DNA of 64,000 nt from [Empedobacter] haloabium. Lineage in GTDB: Bacteria > Pseudomonadota > Gammaproteobacteria > Burkholderiales > Burkholderiaceae_D. Shown piece after piece: positions 54,131 to 63,152 of this stretch; positions within the stretch are counted from its first letter, which is position 1, and every line of letters begins with the position of its first letter. The notes below the pieces were generated by a model. That model made no database searches. It saw only the letters and a list, made by a program, of their open reading frames with translations, and had not been told where the DNA came from. The stretch covers positions 2,046,001 to 2,110,000 of the forward strand of contig CP136508.1 of NCBI GenBank assembly GCA_008011715.2, read 5' to 3'. The translations under genes were made by a program, and so were the position numbers.

Positions 54131-54200
54131 CCCCGGTTTTAATCACATACGCCGCGGAGGAAAACCAGGGTCAGTCCCCTGCGGGGACAGACCCTAAGCC
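54103..54200. repeat. REPIN-like element adjoining the RAYT gene
   Basis: Left arm 54103-54140 and right arm 54161-54200 are inverted, imperfect copies (GGCTTGGGGTCTGTC... and ...GACAGACCCTAAGCC), each a hairpin of the GGGTCTGTCCCC/GGGGACTGACCC type, with a 20-base spacer. The RAYT stop codon (54171-54173) lies within the right arm. Confidence 0.85.
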
Positions 54201-54854
54201 TGGAAATTGCGGCGACGCGTTGCCGATGACGCAGTTGCCATTCGCGGCGCGGCGCAGCGCCTTCAGTTCCGTCGCACTCAAGTCTTGTCCAAACAGCCCA
54301 CAGTATGCGCGGTAGCGTTCGTGCGGATTATCGCCGAGCCCGCTATACAGCGCGTGAGGCGTGAGCAACCCATCCGGCCGCACACCCGCGTTGCCCAGAT
54401 AACTCGACCAACAATAGTCTTCAGGTCGCCCGACAATCCCTGCACGCACTGGGTTCAGTTCGATGTAGCGCTGACAGACAAGCAAGTAGCGTCCATCGGC
54501 AATGGGACTGGATCGATAGCGTCCATCCCACACCGTGCTGCAACGGCGCCGGCGCCGGTTGAGGTATTGGCCGTATTGCTGACCTAGGCCACGGATGAAG
54601 TCTGGCAAGCGGTGTACGTCGCGGAACGAGGCTAACAAGTGCACATGATTTGTCATTAATACATATGCATGCAACGAGCATTCCGTACGTCGCGCCTGTT
54701 CACCCAGTGTGTCGAGGTAGACGCGGTAGTCCCACTCCCTGAAAAAACACGCTTCCCGATTATGCCCCCGCTGAATCAAATGCAAAGGCACTCCCTGCAG
54801 CAACAAGCGTGGCTGGCGCGGCACGACGGTCTCCTGAAAACGACGACCATCCAT
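54171..54854 (-). CDS. REP-associated tyrosine transposase (RAYT, Y1_Tnp)
   Basis: 227 residues of the HUH single-strand transposase superfamily. PLHLIQRGHNREACFF near residue 25 and FREWDYRVYLDTLGEQARR open it. The HUH motif is MTNHVHLLAS near residue 70. The catalytic Tyr is in LGQQYGQYLNRR near residue 94. STVWDGRYRSSPI and YIELNPVRAGIV are the conserved RAYT blocks. RAYTs are domesticated enzymes that bind and spread REP/REPIN hairpins. The gene ends inside a REPIN-like element, its last residues GLGSVPAGD being encoded by the REP. The start may be this ATG or a GTG ten codons in, before PRQPRL. Confidence 0.92.
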   Translation of the reverse strand: MDGRRFQETVVPRQPRLLLQGVPLHLIQRGHNREACFFREWDYRVYLDTLGEQARRTECSLHAYVLMTNHVHLLASFRDVHRLPDFIRGLGQQYGQYLNRRRRRCSTVWDGRYRSSPIADGRYLLVCQRYIELNPVRAGIVGRPEDYCWSSYLGNAGVRPDGLLTPHALYSGLGDNPHERYRAYCGLFGQDLSATELKALRRAANGNCVIGNASPQFPGLGSVPAGD

Positions 54855-54890
54855 TCTCCCGCCGCCGTGCAGCCAGCCCTATGCGTCCCC

Positions 54891-55940
54891 TCAAGCCCGC
54901 AACCCCCGCTCCGCAAAGAACACCGGCCCCGTATCGATCGTGGAACGTACGCCGAGGTTGTGGCCGTGCTCGCTTAGCCATTGCTCGGCCGCGGCCACGC
55001 CCAGGTCGTGCAGTTGCTCGAGGAACGGCAGCTCGCCGTTGAACTTGCTGGAGACGCCGTAGGTGCCCAGCGTGTCCGTACCGCTGATCAGGTGCAGCCG
55101 CAATGGCTCGATGCGCATCGTGGCACCGCGCTGTTCGTCCGGCACGCCGCCCGCGTGCATCAGCGCGCTGATCTCACGCGCGAAGCTGATGTTGAAGGCG
55201 ATCTCGTGGGCGCGGTTGCTGATGTCGGCCAGGCTGCGCGGCATGCCGGCGCGGGCGATCGGGTTGTTCTGCACGACGAGCACGTCGCGCGTGGCGCGTT
55301 CCTGCAGCGGCGCCAGCGGCGGGTTGGCCACGAAGCTGCCGTCCCAGTAGCTCTCGCCGTCCACCTCGACCGCCGCGAACACCGTCGGCAGGCAGGCCGA
55401 CGCCAGCAGCCGTTGCGCATCCATTTCCTCCCGGCGGAACAGCTTGCCCGTGCCCGTGCGCACATTGGTCGCGGCCACGAACAGCTCCAGCTCGGTGCAG
55501 GCGCGCACCCGGCCGAAATCGATCAGGCTGGAAAAAACATTGCGCAGCGGGTTGTGCGTGAGCGGAGTCTGCAGCACCGGCCCCATCAGTACGCCGGCCG
55601 CTTCCATCAGGTGGTAGGCCGGCGAGTGCTGCAAGGAGCCGCGACCGGCCAGCAGGTCCAGGGGCGTGGGGCGCAACGGCCCCAGGGCGGCCACCTGGGC
55701 CAGCCCCGTCCAGAAGCGCCGCAACGCGGCCTGGGCGCCGCGCCGGCCGCCGCCAAGGGCATAACCGTCGGCCAGCACGGTGGCGTTGACGGCGCCGGAA
55801 CTGCTGCCGCTGACACAGTCGATGATGACATCCTCGTCCAGCAGGCGGTCCAGCACGCCCCAGGTGAACGCCCCGTAGGTGCCGGCACCCTGCAGGGCCA
55901 GGCTGACGGTCCGCGGGCCGTTGGTTTTGACGATATGCAA
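54891..55940 (-). CDS. Patatin-like phospholipase
   Basis: 349 residues. The patatin fold has the oxyanion loop LALQGAGTYGAFTWGVLD near residue 14, the nucleophile elbow SGSSSGAVNATV with Ser near residue 46 (G-x-S-x-G), and the dyad Asp in WDGSFVANPPL near residue 200. It hydrolyses acyl ester lipids; no signal peptide is present, so it is cytoplasmic or membrane-facing. I choose the TTG at 55940..55938 because GGAGG stands 5 bases before it; the in-frame ATG at 56024 has no such site and adds an unconvincing tail. The substrate is unknown. Confidence 0.88.
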   Translation of the reverse strand: MHIVKTNGPRTVSLALQGAGTYGAFTWGVLDRLLDEDVIIDCVSGSSSGAVNATVLADGYALGGGRRGAQAALRRFWTGLAQVAALGPLRPTPLDLLAGRGSLQHSPAYHLMEAAGVLMGPVLQTPLTHNPLRNVFSSLIDFGRVRACTELELFVAATNVRTGTGKLFRREEMDAQRLLASACLPTVFAAVEVDGESYWDGSFVANPPLAPLQERATRDVLVVQNNPIARAGMPRSLADISNRAHEIAFNISFAREISALMHAGGVPDEQRGATMRIEPLRLHLISGTDTLGTYGVSSKFNGELPFLEQLHDLGVAAAEQWLSEHGHNLGVRSTIDTGPVFFAERGLRA

Positions 55941-56119
55941 GGGAACCTCCGTAGTCGGTTGTGTCACGCAAGTGCGTGGAGTTGCCGAAATACTAGCGGA
56001 GTTGTCGATGTTGCGGCGCAGCATACGAGCGCAGCGGTGGCACCAAAAATTAAGGCTCCGTCGGCAAACCGTGCGCGGACACGGGCTGCTGCGGAGCCTC
56101 GCTCTGGTCGAAGCGTTCG

Positions 56120-56239
56120 CTATTCTTCGTGATAGCGGTCGGTCAGCTTGTGGTGCGCCCCACGGCTTTCGGACACGATTTCAAATGCGATCAGCGCCAC
56201 GGTCGCAATGGCGATGCCGATCGTCAGCAGAGTAGGCAT
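56120..56239 (-). CDS. Possible 39-residue single-helix membrane protein
   Basis: From the ATG at 56239: MPTLLTIGIAIATVALIAFE, then IVSESRGAHHKLTDRYHEE. A clean hydrophobic helix is followed by a charged cytoplasmic-type tail. GGAA 6 bases upstream is a weak ribosome site. Such tiny proteins are often missed in annotation. The function is unknown. It lies alone between sixA and the patatin gene. Confidence 0.4.
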   Translation of the reverse strand: MPTLLTIGIAIATVALIAFEIVSESRGAHHKLTDRYHEE

Positions 56240-56359
56240 GGTATTCCGGGCCACCTTGCGACAGCCCGCTCCCTTGGTTGATACAGTTAAACTGTAGCAG
56301 GCCCGATGGCCTTTGCAAGGGCGCCGCGACACATTTTTTACAGCCGAGAATTCACATTC

Positions 56360-56818
56360 TCACTTGACCAGGTCGGCCGACATCGCCGCCTTCAGGACCA
56401 CCGGCTCGTCCGCGTCGCGCTGGGTGAACCACCAGGCGCTGGCCTTTTTCATTTCGATGTCCAAGGGTTCGCCCGTCAGCAGCAGCGACGCGACCTGACC
56501 GAGAGTCGGCTGGTGGCCGACGATCAGCACCGTCTCGCGGCCGTTCGGCCAGCCCGCGGCCTGCAGGATCGCTTCCGGCTCGGCGCCCGGCACCAGCTCG
56601 GCGTTGGTCTTGTACTTGCGGCCCAGTCCCTCGGCCGTCTGCACCGTGCGCACGGCCGGGCTGACGAGGATGCGGCAGTTCTCCGGCAGCTGCGAGTCGA
56701 GCCACTTGCCCATGCGCTTGGCCTGCTTCAGGCCCTTGCCGGTCAGGGCCCGTTCCAGGTCCGGCAGGCCTTCATGGCCAGGTTCGGCTTCGGCGTGGCG
56801 CCATAAGATCAAGTCCAT
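56360..56818 (-). CDS. sixA: Phosphohistidine phosphatase SixA
   Basis: 152 residues, the small SixA branch of the histidine phosphatase superfamily. The RHG-type motif is LILWRHAEAEPG near residue 4 with the nucleophile His8. ILVSPAVRTVQTAEGL carries the conserved Ser-Arg. VLIVGHQPTLGQVAS near residue 96 holds the second His. It removes phosphate from phosphohistidine on HPt domains or PTS proteins. It is 21 bases downstream of ppk1 on the same strand; the ppk-sixA pair is common in betaproteobacteria. Confidence 0.93.
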   Translation of the reverse strand: MDLILWRHAEAEPGHEGLPDLERALTGKGLKQAKRMGKWLDSQLPENCRILVSPAVRTVQTAEGLGRKYKTNAELVPGAEPEAILQAAGWPNGRETVLIVGHQPTLGQVASLLLTGEPLDIEMKKASAWWFTQRDADEPVVLKAAMSADLVK

Positions 56819-56839
56819 CCATTCTCCTTGTGGTCGGGG

Positions 56840-58990
56840 TCACGCGGCGGGCGGGGTCGGCCGCGTGGCCTCGGCCGTTGTCGTGCCCAAGGTCTGCATC
56901 AGGTGCTGTTGCGCGCCGAACGGCTGCTGCTTGGCGCGCGGCTTGCGACGCTGGTAGTGGCCGTCCGGCTCCAGCTCCCACGCATTCACATTGTCCTTCA
57001 GGTAGGGATTCAGCCCCTCGGCCATTACCCGCCGTTTCAGGCTGCGATCCAGGATCGGGAACGCGACCTCGATGCGGCGGAACAGGTTGCGGTTCATCCA
57101 GTCGGCACTGCCCAGGTAGATGTCATGCTGCAGGTCGTTGCGGAAATAGTAGATGCGGCTGTGCTCGAGGAAGCGGCCGATGATCGAGCGCACCCGGATG
57201 TTTTCGGACAGGCCCTCGACACCCGGCCTGAGCGTGCAGGCGCCGCGCACGATCAGGTCGATGCGCACGCCGTCCTGCGAGGCCGCGTACAGCGCGCGGA
57301 TGACCGATTCGTCCACCAGCGCGTTGACCTTGACGATGATGCGCGCCGGCTTGCCCGACTTGGCGATCTTCGCCTCGTTGCGGATCGCCTTGATGATCTG
57401 GTCCTGCAGCGCGAACGGTGCCAGCCAGATGTGGTTCAGCTTCTGCGGCTTGGCCAGGCTGGTCAGGTGCATGAACACCTCGTTGACGTCGCGGCCCAGC
57501 TCCGGGTTCGAGGTCAACAGGCCGAAGTCCGTATAGAACTTGGTCGTGGTCGGGTGGTAGTTGCCCGTGCCGAGGTGGGCGTAGTAACGCAGCACCGGGT
57601 TGTCGTTGCCGCCTTCGCGGCGGATCACCAGTGCGATCTTGGCGTGCGTCTTCAGTCCGACCACGCCGTACACGACCTGGGCGCCCGCCTGTTCCAGCTT
57701 GTCGGCCCAGTTGATGTTGGCTTCCTCGTCGAAGCGCGCCATCAGCTCGACCACCACCGTCACTTCCTTGCCCAGGCGCGCGGCCAGGATCAGCGCTTCC
57801 ATCAGGTCCGAGTTCATGCCGGTGCGGTAGACCGTCTGCTTGATGGCGACGACGCACGGATCGGTGGCGGCCGAGCGGATGAAATCGATCACCGTCTGGA
57901 ACGACTGGAACGGGTGGTGCAGCAGCATGTCGTGCCGGCGCAGGGTGGCGAAGATGTCGTTGTTGACGGTCTTGTTCAGCACACCCGGGATGAATGGCGG
58001 GAAGCGCAGCTCGGGCTTTTTCGTGTGCTCGGCGATCTCGTTCAGGCGCACCAGGTTGACCGGCCCGTCCACCTGGTACAGCCGGGTCTTGTCCAGGTTG
58101 AACTGGTCGAGCAGGAACTGCGACAGCTCCGGCGGGCAGTTCTTCGCTACTTCGAGCCGCACCGAGCGGCCGAACTGGCGCCCGGCCAGTTCGCCCTTCA
58201 GGGCCTGGCGCAGGTTTTTCACTTCATCCTCGTCCACCCACAGGTCGGAGTCGCGCGTGACGCGGAACTGCGAATAGGCCAGCACTTCGCGCCCGGAGAA
58301 CAGGTCGGCGACGTGGGCATGGATGATGGAGGAGAGCAGGCAGAACGAGATGCCGGGTTGGTCGGACAGGCCGGCGGGGAGGGGAATGATGCGGGGCAGG
58401 ACACGGGGCGCCTTGACGATGGCGATCGCGGTGCCGCGCCCGAAGGCATCCTTGCCGGACAGCGCCACGATGAAGTTCAAACTCTTGTTGACCACTTGCG
58501 GGAACGGGTGGGCGGGGTCGAGGCCGATCGGTGTCAACAGCGGGCGCACTTCCCGTTCGAAGTAGTCCTTGACCCAGGCCCGTTGCGCCTCGGTGCGCTG
58601 GCTGTGCCGCACGATGTGGATGCCGTTCTGTTCCAGCAGGGGCAGCACCTCGGTATTGAGCACTTCATATTGCCGGTTGACCAGCGCATGGCACTCGGCG
58701 CTGACGCGGTTCAGGTTGGCTGTCAGCGCCGGGTGTTCCGACAGCACCCCGTCCACGCTGGCCGCCGCCAGCAGGCTCGCCACCCGCACTTCGAAGAATT
58801 CGTCCAGGTTGCTGCTGACGATACATAGATAGCGCAGGCGCTCCAGCACGGGAATCGACGGGTCCTCGGCTTGGGCCAGTACGCGGCGGTTGAACGCCAG
58901 CTGGGACAATTCGCGGTCGAGAAACAGAGCATGGCGCGCAAGTTCCGCACGAGTTTCAGGCTTCATGGGCTTGTCATTTCTTCTATTCAT
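56840..58990 (-). CDS. ppk1: Polyphosphate kinase 1
   Basis: 716 residues. It reversibly extends polyphosphate with ATP. The N-terminal domain has LDRELSQLAFNRRVLAQAED near residue 26 and IVSSNLDEFFEVRVA. The catalytic core carries VGLKTHAKIALVIRREGG, whose His is the one phosphorylated, and HLGTGNYHPTTTKFYTDFGL. YLGSADWMNRNLFRRIEVAF is near the C-terminus. The start may be the ATG at 58990 or the one at 58966 (MKPETRAELAR); neither has a strong ribosome site. A Pho box 64 bases upstream suggests PhoB control together with pst. Confidence 0.95.
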   Translation of the reverse strand: MNRRNDKPMKPETRAELARHALFLDRELSQLAFNRRVLAQAEDPSIPVLERLRYLCIVSSNLDEFFEVRVASLLAAASVDGVLSEHPALTANLNRVSAECHALVNRQYEVLNTEVLPLLEQNGIHIVRHSQRTEAQRAWVKDYFEREVRPLLTPIGLDPAHPFPQVVNKSLNFIVALSGKDAFGRGTAIAIVKAPRVLPRIIPLPAGLSDQPGISFCLLSSIIHAHVADLFSGREVLAYSQFRVTRDSDLWVDEDEVKNLRQALKGELAGRQFGRSVRLEVAKNCPPELSQFLLDQFNLDKTRLYQVDGPVNLVRLNEIAEHTKKPELRFPPFIPGVLNKTVNNDIFATLRRHDMLLHHPFQSFQTVIDFIRSAATDPCVVAIKQTVYRTGMNSDLMEALILAARLGKEVTVVVELMARFDEEANINWADKLEQAGAQVVYGVVGLKTHAKIALVIRREGGNDNPVLRYYAHLGTGNYHPTTTKFYTDFGLLTSNPELGRDVNEVFMHLTSLAKPQKLNHIWLAPFALQDQIIKAIRNEAKIAKSGKPARIIVKVNALVDESVIRALYAASQDGVRIDLIVRGACTLRPGVEGLSENIRVRSIIGRFLEHSRIYYFRNDLQHDIYLGSADWMNRNLFRRIEVAFPILDRSLKRRVMAEGLNPYLKDNVNAWELEPDGHYQRRKPRAKQQPFGAQQHLMQTLGTTTAEATRPTPPAA

Positions 58991-59053
58991 GTCTACAACT
59001 ATTTTACCGCCACCGGTGCACGCGTGGGCTGCGTGACAGTGTAGAGATCAAAT

Positions 59054-59071
59054 ATGACAACTTCATGACTG
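59054..59071 (-). promoter_or_regulatory. Pho box facing ppk1
   Basis: On the minus strand CAGTCATGAAGTTGTCAT matches the PhoB consensus of two TGTCA-type 11-mers (CTGTCATNNANNTGTCAT) with one mismatch in the first repeat. It ends 64 bases from the ppk1 start. A lone TGTCATA half-site lies about 20 bases further upstream. Confidence 0.65.
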
Positions 59072-59170
59072 CAAGGCTACCGATTATGACAACGGATTCA
59101 TGCGCCTTCCCAGCTCAGCAATAAGTGCGGCAAGCCGGGCTGTCACGAAATATTTCAGAGAGCGCCATCG

Positions 59171-59188
59171 ATGTCATAAAGCTGTCAT
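59171..59188 (+). promoter_or_regulatory. Pho box facing pstS
   Basis: ATGTCATAAAGCTGTCAT is a near-perfect PhoB box of two TGTCAT repeats 11 bases apart, 70 bases before the pstS start. A TCATTACACT stretch after it could hold the -10. Confidence 0.8.
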
Positions 59189-59257
59189 ATTGAGTCATTA
59201 CACTCCGTCGCATTCAAACCCGTGGTACTTGTTCAACCTCCCTAGAGGAACTTTGAT

Positions 59258-60301
59258 ATGCGTATGAAACAGTTGATGGCCTCCCTCATCGTAGGCGTGT
59301 CCGCAGCAATGGCCTTCACGACCGCCGCCGCGGCGGACATTACCGGCGCCGGTGCTACCTTCCCATATCCGATCTACGCCAAGTGGGCCGAAGCCTACAA
59401 GGCCGCCACCGGCAACGGCCTGAACTACGCTTCCGTCGGCTCGGGCGCCGGCATCAAGCAGATCAAGGCCAAGACCGTCGACTTCGGCGCTTCCGACAAG
59501 CCGCTGAAGGCGGAAGAGCTGGACGAAGCAGGCCTGATGCAGTTCCCCGCCATCATGGGCGGCGTCGTCACCATCGTGAACCTGGACGGCATCGCGCCGG
59601 GCCAGATGAAGCTGACCGGCCAGGTCGTGGGCGACATCTACCTGGGCAAGATCACCAAGTGGAACGACCCCGCCATCGCGGCGCTGAACCCGGGCGTGAA
59701 ACTGCCGGCCGAGGACATCACCGTCGTGCACCGTGCCGACAGCTCGGGCACCTCGTTCCTGTTCACCGACTTCCTGGCCAAGACCAATGCCGAGTTCAAG
59801 ACCAAGGTCGGCGCCGACGCGGCCGTGAAATGGCCGACCGGCGTGGGCGGCAAGGGTAACGAAGGCGTGGCCGCCAACGTGCAGCGCATCAAGGGCGCGA
59901 TCGGCTACGTCGAGTGGGCCTACGCCAAGAAGAACAAGATGGCGCACACCCAGCTGAAGAACAAGGATGGCGTGTTCCTGCAGCCGGACGACGAGAACTT
60001 CAAGGCCGCCGCCGCCAATGCCGAGTGGACCAAGGCCCCGGGCTTCGGCGTGGTGCTGACCGACCAGCCAGGCAAGGCTTCGTGGCCGATCACGGGCGTG
60101 TCGTACATCCTGATGTACAAGCAGCAGGCCGACGCCGCCAAGGGCAAGGAAGTCATCAAGTTCTTCGACTGGGCCTTCGCCAACGGCGACAAGTCGGCCG
60201 TCGAACTGGACTTCGTGCCGATGCCCGACACGGTCGTCAAGCAGGTCCAGGCCGCCTGGAAGCAGAACCTGAAGGACGCCTCCGGCAAGGCTCTGTACTA
60301 A
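59258..60301 (+). CDS. pstS: Phosphate ABC transporter substrate-binding protein PstS
   Basis: 347 residues. A signal peptide ([20 protein letters not shown]) is cut near AAA-DITG. The mature protein starts [20 protein letters not shown], has [20 protein letters not shown] and the phosphate-binding [16 protein letters not shown] near residue 163. [20 protein letters not shown] follows. It binds phosphate in the periplasm for PstCAB. AGAGGAAC precedes the ATG at 59258. Its codons are strongly biased (lysine AAG only), as expected of a highly expressed protein. A Pho box lies upstream. Confidence 0.97.
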   Translation: MRMKQLMASLIVGVSAAMAFTTAAAADITGAGATFPYPIYAKWAEAYKAATGNGLNYASVGSGAGIKQIKAKTVDFGASDKPLKAEELDEAGLMQFPAIMGGVVTIVNLDGIAPGQMKLTGQVVGDIYLGKITKWNDPAIAALNPGVKLPAEDITVVHRADSSGTSFLFTDFLAKTNAEFKTKVGADAAVKWPTGVGGKGNEGVAANVQRIKGAIGYVEWAYAKKNKMAHTQLKNKDGVFLQPDDENFKAAAANAEWTKAPGFGVVLTDQPGKASWPITGVSYILMYKQQADAAKGKEVIKFFDWAFANGDKSAVELDFVPMPDTVVKQVQAAWKQNLKDASGKALY

Positions 60302-60313
60302 GTCTCCTCCCGT

Positions 60314-60393
60314 CCCCTCGTCCCCGAGGGGGCTAGCAGGGCCTCTCGGCACGGTCTCCACCCCCGCTGACGGCAACCGAGATGCCCTGCTAG
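60314..60393 (+). promoter_or_regulatory. Hairpins between pstS and pstC
   Basis: A small hairpin (CCCCTCG 60314-60320 / CGAGGGG 60325-60331) is followed by a long one with arms CTAGCAGGGC (60333-60342) and GCCCTGCTAG (60384-60393) and inner CTCGG/CCGAG. No U-run follows, so they more likely protect the pstS mRNA end or partly stop transcription, keeping PstS in excess over the permease. Confidence 0.6.
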
Positions 60394-60416
60394 CTACCTC
60401 CACCGAAATCATAAAA

Positions 60417-61436
60417 ATGTCCATGAGTGCAGAAATTTCCACCGTCCCCGTGACGGAGCCGCCGGCCGCGAATGCCGTCTCGCAGGCGGCCATGCTCGGC
60501 GTCATGCGCCGCCAGCGCATCCAGGATTTCATCTTCCACAAGGTGACGATGCTGTTTGCGCTGTCGGTGCTGTTCGTCCTGATCGGCATCATCGTCTCGC
60601 TGGCGATCGGCGCCATGCCGGCCCTGAAGGAGTTCGGGCCCGGCTTCATCACCCGCGTCGAGTGGGACCCCATCAACGACCAGTATGGCGCGCTGATCGC
60701 CATCGTCGGCACGCTCTCGACCGCCGCCATCGCGCTGGTGATCGCCTTCCCCGTCAGCTTCGGCATCGCGCTGTTCCTGACCGAGATCTGCCCGGTGTGG
60801 CTGCGCCGCCCGCTGGGCACCGCCGTCGAGCTGCTGGCCGGCGTGCCGTCGATCATCTACGGCATGTGGGGCCTGTTCGTGTTCGCGCCGCTGTTCGGTG
60901 ACTACGTGCAGCCGTTCCTGAAGTCCACCATCGGCCTGTTGCCGATCATCGGCGAGCTGTTCCGCGGCCCGACGATGGGCATCGGCATCCTGACCGCCGG
61001 CCTGATCCTGGCCGTGATGATCATCCCGTTCATCTCCTCGGTGATGCGCGACGTGTTCGAGATCGTGCCGGCCGTGCTGAAGGAGTCGGCCTATGGTCTC
61101 GGCTGCACCCGTTGGGAAGTGGTCCGCAAGATCGTGCTGCCGTACACCAAGACGGGCGTGGTCGGCGGCGTCATGCTGGGCCTGGGCCGCGCGCTGGGCG
61201 AGACGATGGCCGTCACCTTCGTGATCGGTAACGCCAACAAGCTGTCGGCCTCCCTGTTCGCACCGGGCAACTCGATCGCCTCCACCCTGGCCAACGAATT
61301 CGCCGAGGCCGCGACGCCGCTGCACGTGTCGTCGCTGTATTCGCTGGCCCTGATCCTCTTCGTCATCACGTTCATCGTGCTGTCCGCCGCCAAGCTGATG
61401 CTGGCGGGGATGTCGCGCAAGGAAGGCGTCAAATAA
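60417..61436 (+). CDS. pstC: Phosphate ABC transporter permease PstC
   Basis: 339 residues with about six membrane helices. The first is near 40-62 ([20 protein letters not shown]). [40 protein letters not shown], the EAA loop [20 protein letters not shown] near 225 and [19 protein letters not shown] are PstC hallmarks. The partner PstA overlaps by one base (TAATG). The ATG at 60417 (MSMSAEIST) is taken; it is the first reasonable start after the hairpins. Confidence 0.96.
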   Translation: MSMSAEISTVPVTEPPAANAVSQAAMLGVMRRQRIQDFIFHKVTMLFALSVLFVLIGIIVSLAIGAMPALKEFGPGFITRVEWDPINDQYGALIAIVGTLSTAAIALVIAFPVSFGIALFLTEICPVWLRRPLGTAVELLAGVPSIIYGMWGLFVFAPLFGDYVQPFLKSTIGLLPIIGELFRGPTMGIGILTAGLILAVMIIPFISSVMRDVFEIVPAVLKESAYGLGCTRWEVVRKIVLPYTKTGVVGGVMLGLGRALGETMAVTFVIGNANKLSASLFAPGNSIASTLANEFAEAATPLHVSSLYSLALILFVITFIVLSAAKLMLAGMSRKEGVK

Positions 61437-62293
61437 TGCATGCTCCAGTCAACAAGGTTTATCGCAAGCGGCTGCTGCAGCACCGCGTCGGCATCGCGCT
61501 GTCCGTATTCGCCATGTCGCTCGGCATCGCCGTGCTGCTGTGGATTCTCGCCACGCTGCTGATCAACGGCTTCCAGGCGCTGTCGCTGTCGCTGTTCACC
61601 GAAACCACGCCGGCACCCGGCAGCGAAGGGGGCGGTTTGATGAACGCCATCGTCGGCAGCCTGATGATGGTCGGCCTGTCCACCCTGGTGTCCACGCCGA
61701 TCGGCATCCTGGCCGGTATCTACCTGGCCGAATACGGCGAGGAGAACAAGCTGGCGCAGGTGACGCGTTTCGTCACCGACATCATGCTGTCGGCGCCGTC
61801 GATCGTCATCGGCCTGTTCGTCTACACGCTGTACGTCGCCAACGTGAACCACTTCTCCGGGTATGCCGGGTCGATCGCGCTGTCGCTGATCGCCGTGCCG
61901 GTCGTCGTGCGCACCACCGACAACATGCTGCGTCTCGTCCCCAACAGCCTGCTGGAAGCCGCGTTCGCGCTGGGCGCGCCGCGCTGGAAGGTGGCGATGA
62001 TGGTGCGCCTGCGCGCCGTGAAGGCGGGCGTGGTGACGGGCGTGCTGCTGGCCGTGGCCCGCGTCTCCGGCGAGACCGCGCCCCTGCTGTTCACGGCCCT
62101 GAACAACCAGTTCTTCAACGCCGACATGAACAAGCCGATGGCCAACCTGCCGTACGTGATCTACCAGTTCGCGATGAGCCCCTACGACAACTGGCGCGCA
62201 CTGGCCTGGGGCGGCGCGCTGCTGGTGACGTTCTCCGTGCTGGCGCTGAACATCCTGTCGCGCACTGTCTTCACCCAGAAAATCCCGAATTGA
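61436..62293 (+). CDS. pstA: Phosphate ABC transporter permease PstA
   Basis: 285 residues with six membrane helices. [20 protein letters not shown] is the first. [20 protein letters not shown] near residue 52 and the EAA loop [20 protein letters not shown] near 180 are diagnostic. [20 protein letters not shown] is the conserved PstA tail block. The start codon shares one base with the pstC stop, so the two permease subunits are made in step. pstB begins 4 bases after its stop. Confidence 0.96.
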   Translation: MHAPVNKVYRKRLLQHRVGIALSVFAMSLGIAVLLWILATLLINGFQALSLSLFTETTPAPGSEGGGLMNAIVGSLMMVGLSTLVSTPIGILAGIYLAEYGEENKLAQVTRFVTDIMLSAPSIVIGLFVYTLYVANVNHFSGYAGSIALSLIAVPVVVRTTDNMLRLVPNSLLEAAFALGAPRWKVAMMVRLRAVKAGVVTGVLLAVARVSGETAPLLFTALNNQFFNADMNKPMANLPYVIYQFAMSPYDNWRALAWGGALLVTFSVLALNILSRTVFTQKIPN

Positions 62294-62297
62294 TCGT

Positions 62298-63125
62298 ATG
62301 CTGAACCAAGAGACCACCCATATGAACGTTACCAAGCCGGTGCAGGCCGTCGCACCCCAGGCCCGCGCGGCCAGCAAGATCATCGAGATCAAGGGCCTGA
62401 ATTTCTACTACGGCAAGACGCGCAGCCTGACCAACGTCAACCTGGACATCCACGAGAAGCAGGTCACGGCCTTCATCGGTCCATCGGGCTGCGGCAAGTC
62501 GACCCTGCTGCGCACCCTGAACCGCATGTACGACCTGTACCCGGGCCAGCGCGCCGAAGGCACCATCGCCTACCGCGGCCGCAATATCCTGGACGCGGAC
62601 CAGGACGTGAACATGCTGCGCGCCAAGGTGGGCATGGTGTTCCAGAAGCCGACGCCGTTCCCGATGTCGATCTACGACAATATCGCCTTCGGCGTGCGCC
62701 TGTACGAGGACCTGTCCAAGGGCGAGATGGACGAGCGGGTGGAATGGGCGCTGAAGAAGGCCGCGCTGTGGACCGAAGTGAAGGACAAGCTGGGCAAGAG
62801 CGGCCTGTCGCTGTCCGGCGGCCAGCAGCAGCGCCTGTGCATCGCGCGCGGCGTGGCGGTGAAGCCGGACGTGCTGCTGCTGGACGAGCCGACCTCCGCG
62901 CTGGACCCGATCTCGACCTCCAAGGTGGAAGAGCTGATCAGCGAACTGAAACAGGACTACACGATCGCCATCGTCACGCACAATATGCAGCAGGCGGCGC
63001 GCTGCTCGGACTACACGGCCTATATGTACCTGGGCGAACTGGTGGAGTTCGGCGAGACCGACCAGATCTTCATGAACCCGGCGCGCAAGGAAACGCAGGA
63101 CTACATCACCGGCCGCTTCGGCTGA
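62298..63125 (+). CDS. pstB: Phosphate ABC transporter ATP-binding protein PstB
   Basis: 275 residues. Walker A is [20 protein letters not shown] near residue 60. [20 protein letters not shown] holds the Q-loop. The signature is [17 protein letters not shown] near residue 172, and [20 protein letters not shown] is Walker B plus the D-loop. The switch His is [12 protein letters not shown]. It energises PstCA. The ATG at 62298 gives [11 protein letters not shown]; the ATG eight codons in is an alternative. phoU follows after 27 bases. Confidence 0.96.
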   Translation: MLNQETTHMNVTKPVQAVAPQARAASKIIEIKGLNFYYGKTRSLTNVNLDIHEKQVTAFIGPSGCGKSTLLRTLNRMYDLYPGQRAEGTIAYRGRNILDADQDVNMLRAKVGMVFQKPTPFPMSIYDNIAFGVRLYEDLSKGEMDERVEWALKKAALWTEVKDKLGKSGLSLSGGQQQRLCIARGVAVKPDVLLLDEPTSALDPISTSKVEELISELKQDYTIAIVTHNMQQAARCSDYTAYMYLGELVEFGETDQIFMNPARKETQDYITGRFG

Positions 63126-63152
63126 TCGAAAAAGAACAACGGGAGAGCAGCC

